Origin: an uncultured Clostridia bacterium
Lineage (GTDB): Bacteria; Bacillota_A; Clostridia; Oscillospirales; Oscillospiraceae
Direction of reading: 5' to 3'
Length of the DNA: 5,814 bases
NCBI GenBank assembly: GCA_949289625.1
Contig: CASEPH010000197.1
Span: forward strand, 1 to 5,814
A program made the position numbers and the translations under genes. Below, one piece after another: positions 5,584 through 5,814 of this stretch (position 1 is its first letter; the number at the start of each line of letters is the position of its first letter). The notes below the pieces were generated by a model that did no database searches, was not told the DNA's origin, and worked only from the letters and a program-made list of their open reading frames with translations.

Positions 5584-5814
5584 AGATTAGAAAAGTAGAC
5601 ACAGATAAAAAAGAATATCTGCCCCTGCTTCTGCTGGCAGATGAGCAGGAGGATATGATTGACCGGTATCTTCACCGGGGAGAACTGTATGTCCTTGAGG
5701 ATAACGGTGTGAAGGCAGTGTGCGTTGTGACTGACGAGGGAAACGGGATCCTGGAAATCAAAAATCTGGCGGTCAGCCCGGAATTCCATGGAAAAGGGTA
5801 CGGCAGACGCATGA
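5580..5814 (+). CDS. GNAT family N-acetyltransferase (3' partial)
   Basis: The first 78 codons are visible and the frame runs off the right edge. The start is ATG 5580; AAGGAGG at 5555-5561 is the only good ribosome site, although its 18-base spacing is longer than usual. The protein begins with a helix-rich part containing LLLLADEQEDMIDRYL (residues 16-31), then strands up to EIKNLAVSPEFHGKGYGRRM (59-78). The last part is GNAT motif A: the V-strand and the Q/RxxGxG/A acetyl-CoA pyrophosphate-binding loop, here HGKGYG at 70-75. The enzyme should transfer an acetyl group from acetyl-CoA in the cytoplasm to an unknown amine substrate. It is 84 bases downstream of the peptidase E-like gene and probably co-transcribed with it. 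Confidence 0.85.
   Translation, partial: MKIRKVDTDKKEYLPLLLLADEQEDMIDRYLHRGELYVLEDNGVKAVCVVTDEGNGILEIKNLAVSPEFHGKGYGRRM

Overview
The window looks like DNA of a gut-type Gram-positive Clostridia (Oscillospiraceae/Lachnospiraceae-like). The evidence is an exported protein ending in three SLH domains (anchors to the Gram-positive wall), AGGAGG-type ribosome binding sites, and a peptidase E-like gene followed by a GNAT acetyltransferase gene of a kind common in these families. The genus cannot be fixed from the sequence. No tRNA, rRNA, CRISPR array or transposase was seen.

Layout. (1) Positions 3-2117, + strand: the 3' part of a large GC-rich gene for a secreted metallophosphoesterase with Fn3-like, repeat and SLH domains; its start lies off the left edge. 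(2) Positions 2118-2510: about 390 bases with no confident gene, two strong hairpins and short, stop-broken reading frames that look like debris. (3) Positions 2511-4428, - strand, visibly more AT-rich: two consecutive genes for membrane proteins of unknown function, 52 bases apart, each with its own Shine-Dalgarno site and a possible promoter near 4472-4500. The upstream gene (262 aa) has two related cytoplasmic domains that resemble DUF3592, separated by a membrane hairpin. The downstream gene (358 aa) has three membrane segments and a large outside domain that appears cut short at its C-terminus. (4) Positions 4429-4670: a divergent intergenic region with a hairpin terminator that has T-runs on both sides, followed by two overlapping inverted repeats. 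(5) Positions 4649-4828, + strand: a coding-like C-terminal gene remnant with no usable start. (6) Positions 4866-5814, + strand: a peptidase E (S51)-like gene and the first 78 codons of a GNAT acetyltransferase, probably one operon.

Interpretation. The middle block (about 2118-4670) differs in composition and orientation from both flanks. It has a probable 3'-truncated gene at one side, a 5'-truncated gene at the other, and a terminator where none is needed. I infer a rearranged or inserted segment, or possibly an assembly junction; no recombinase or clear terminal repeats were found to prove insertion. The most novel-looking content is the pair of uncharacterised membrane proteins. Nothing in the window links them to a known defence, secretion or transport system.
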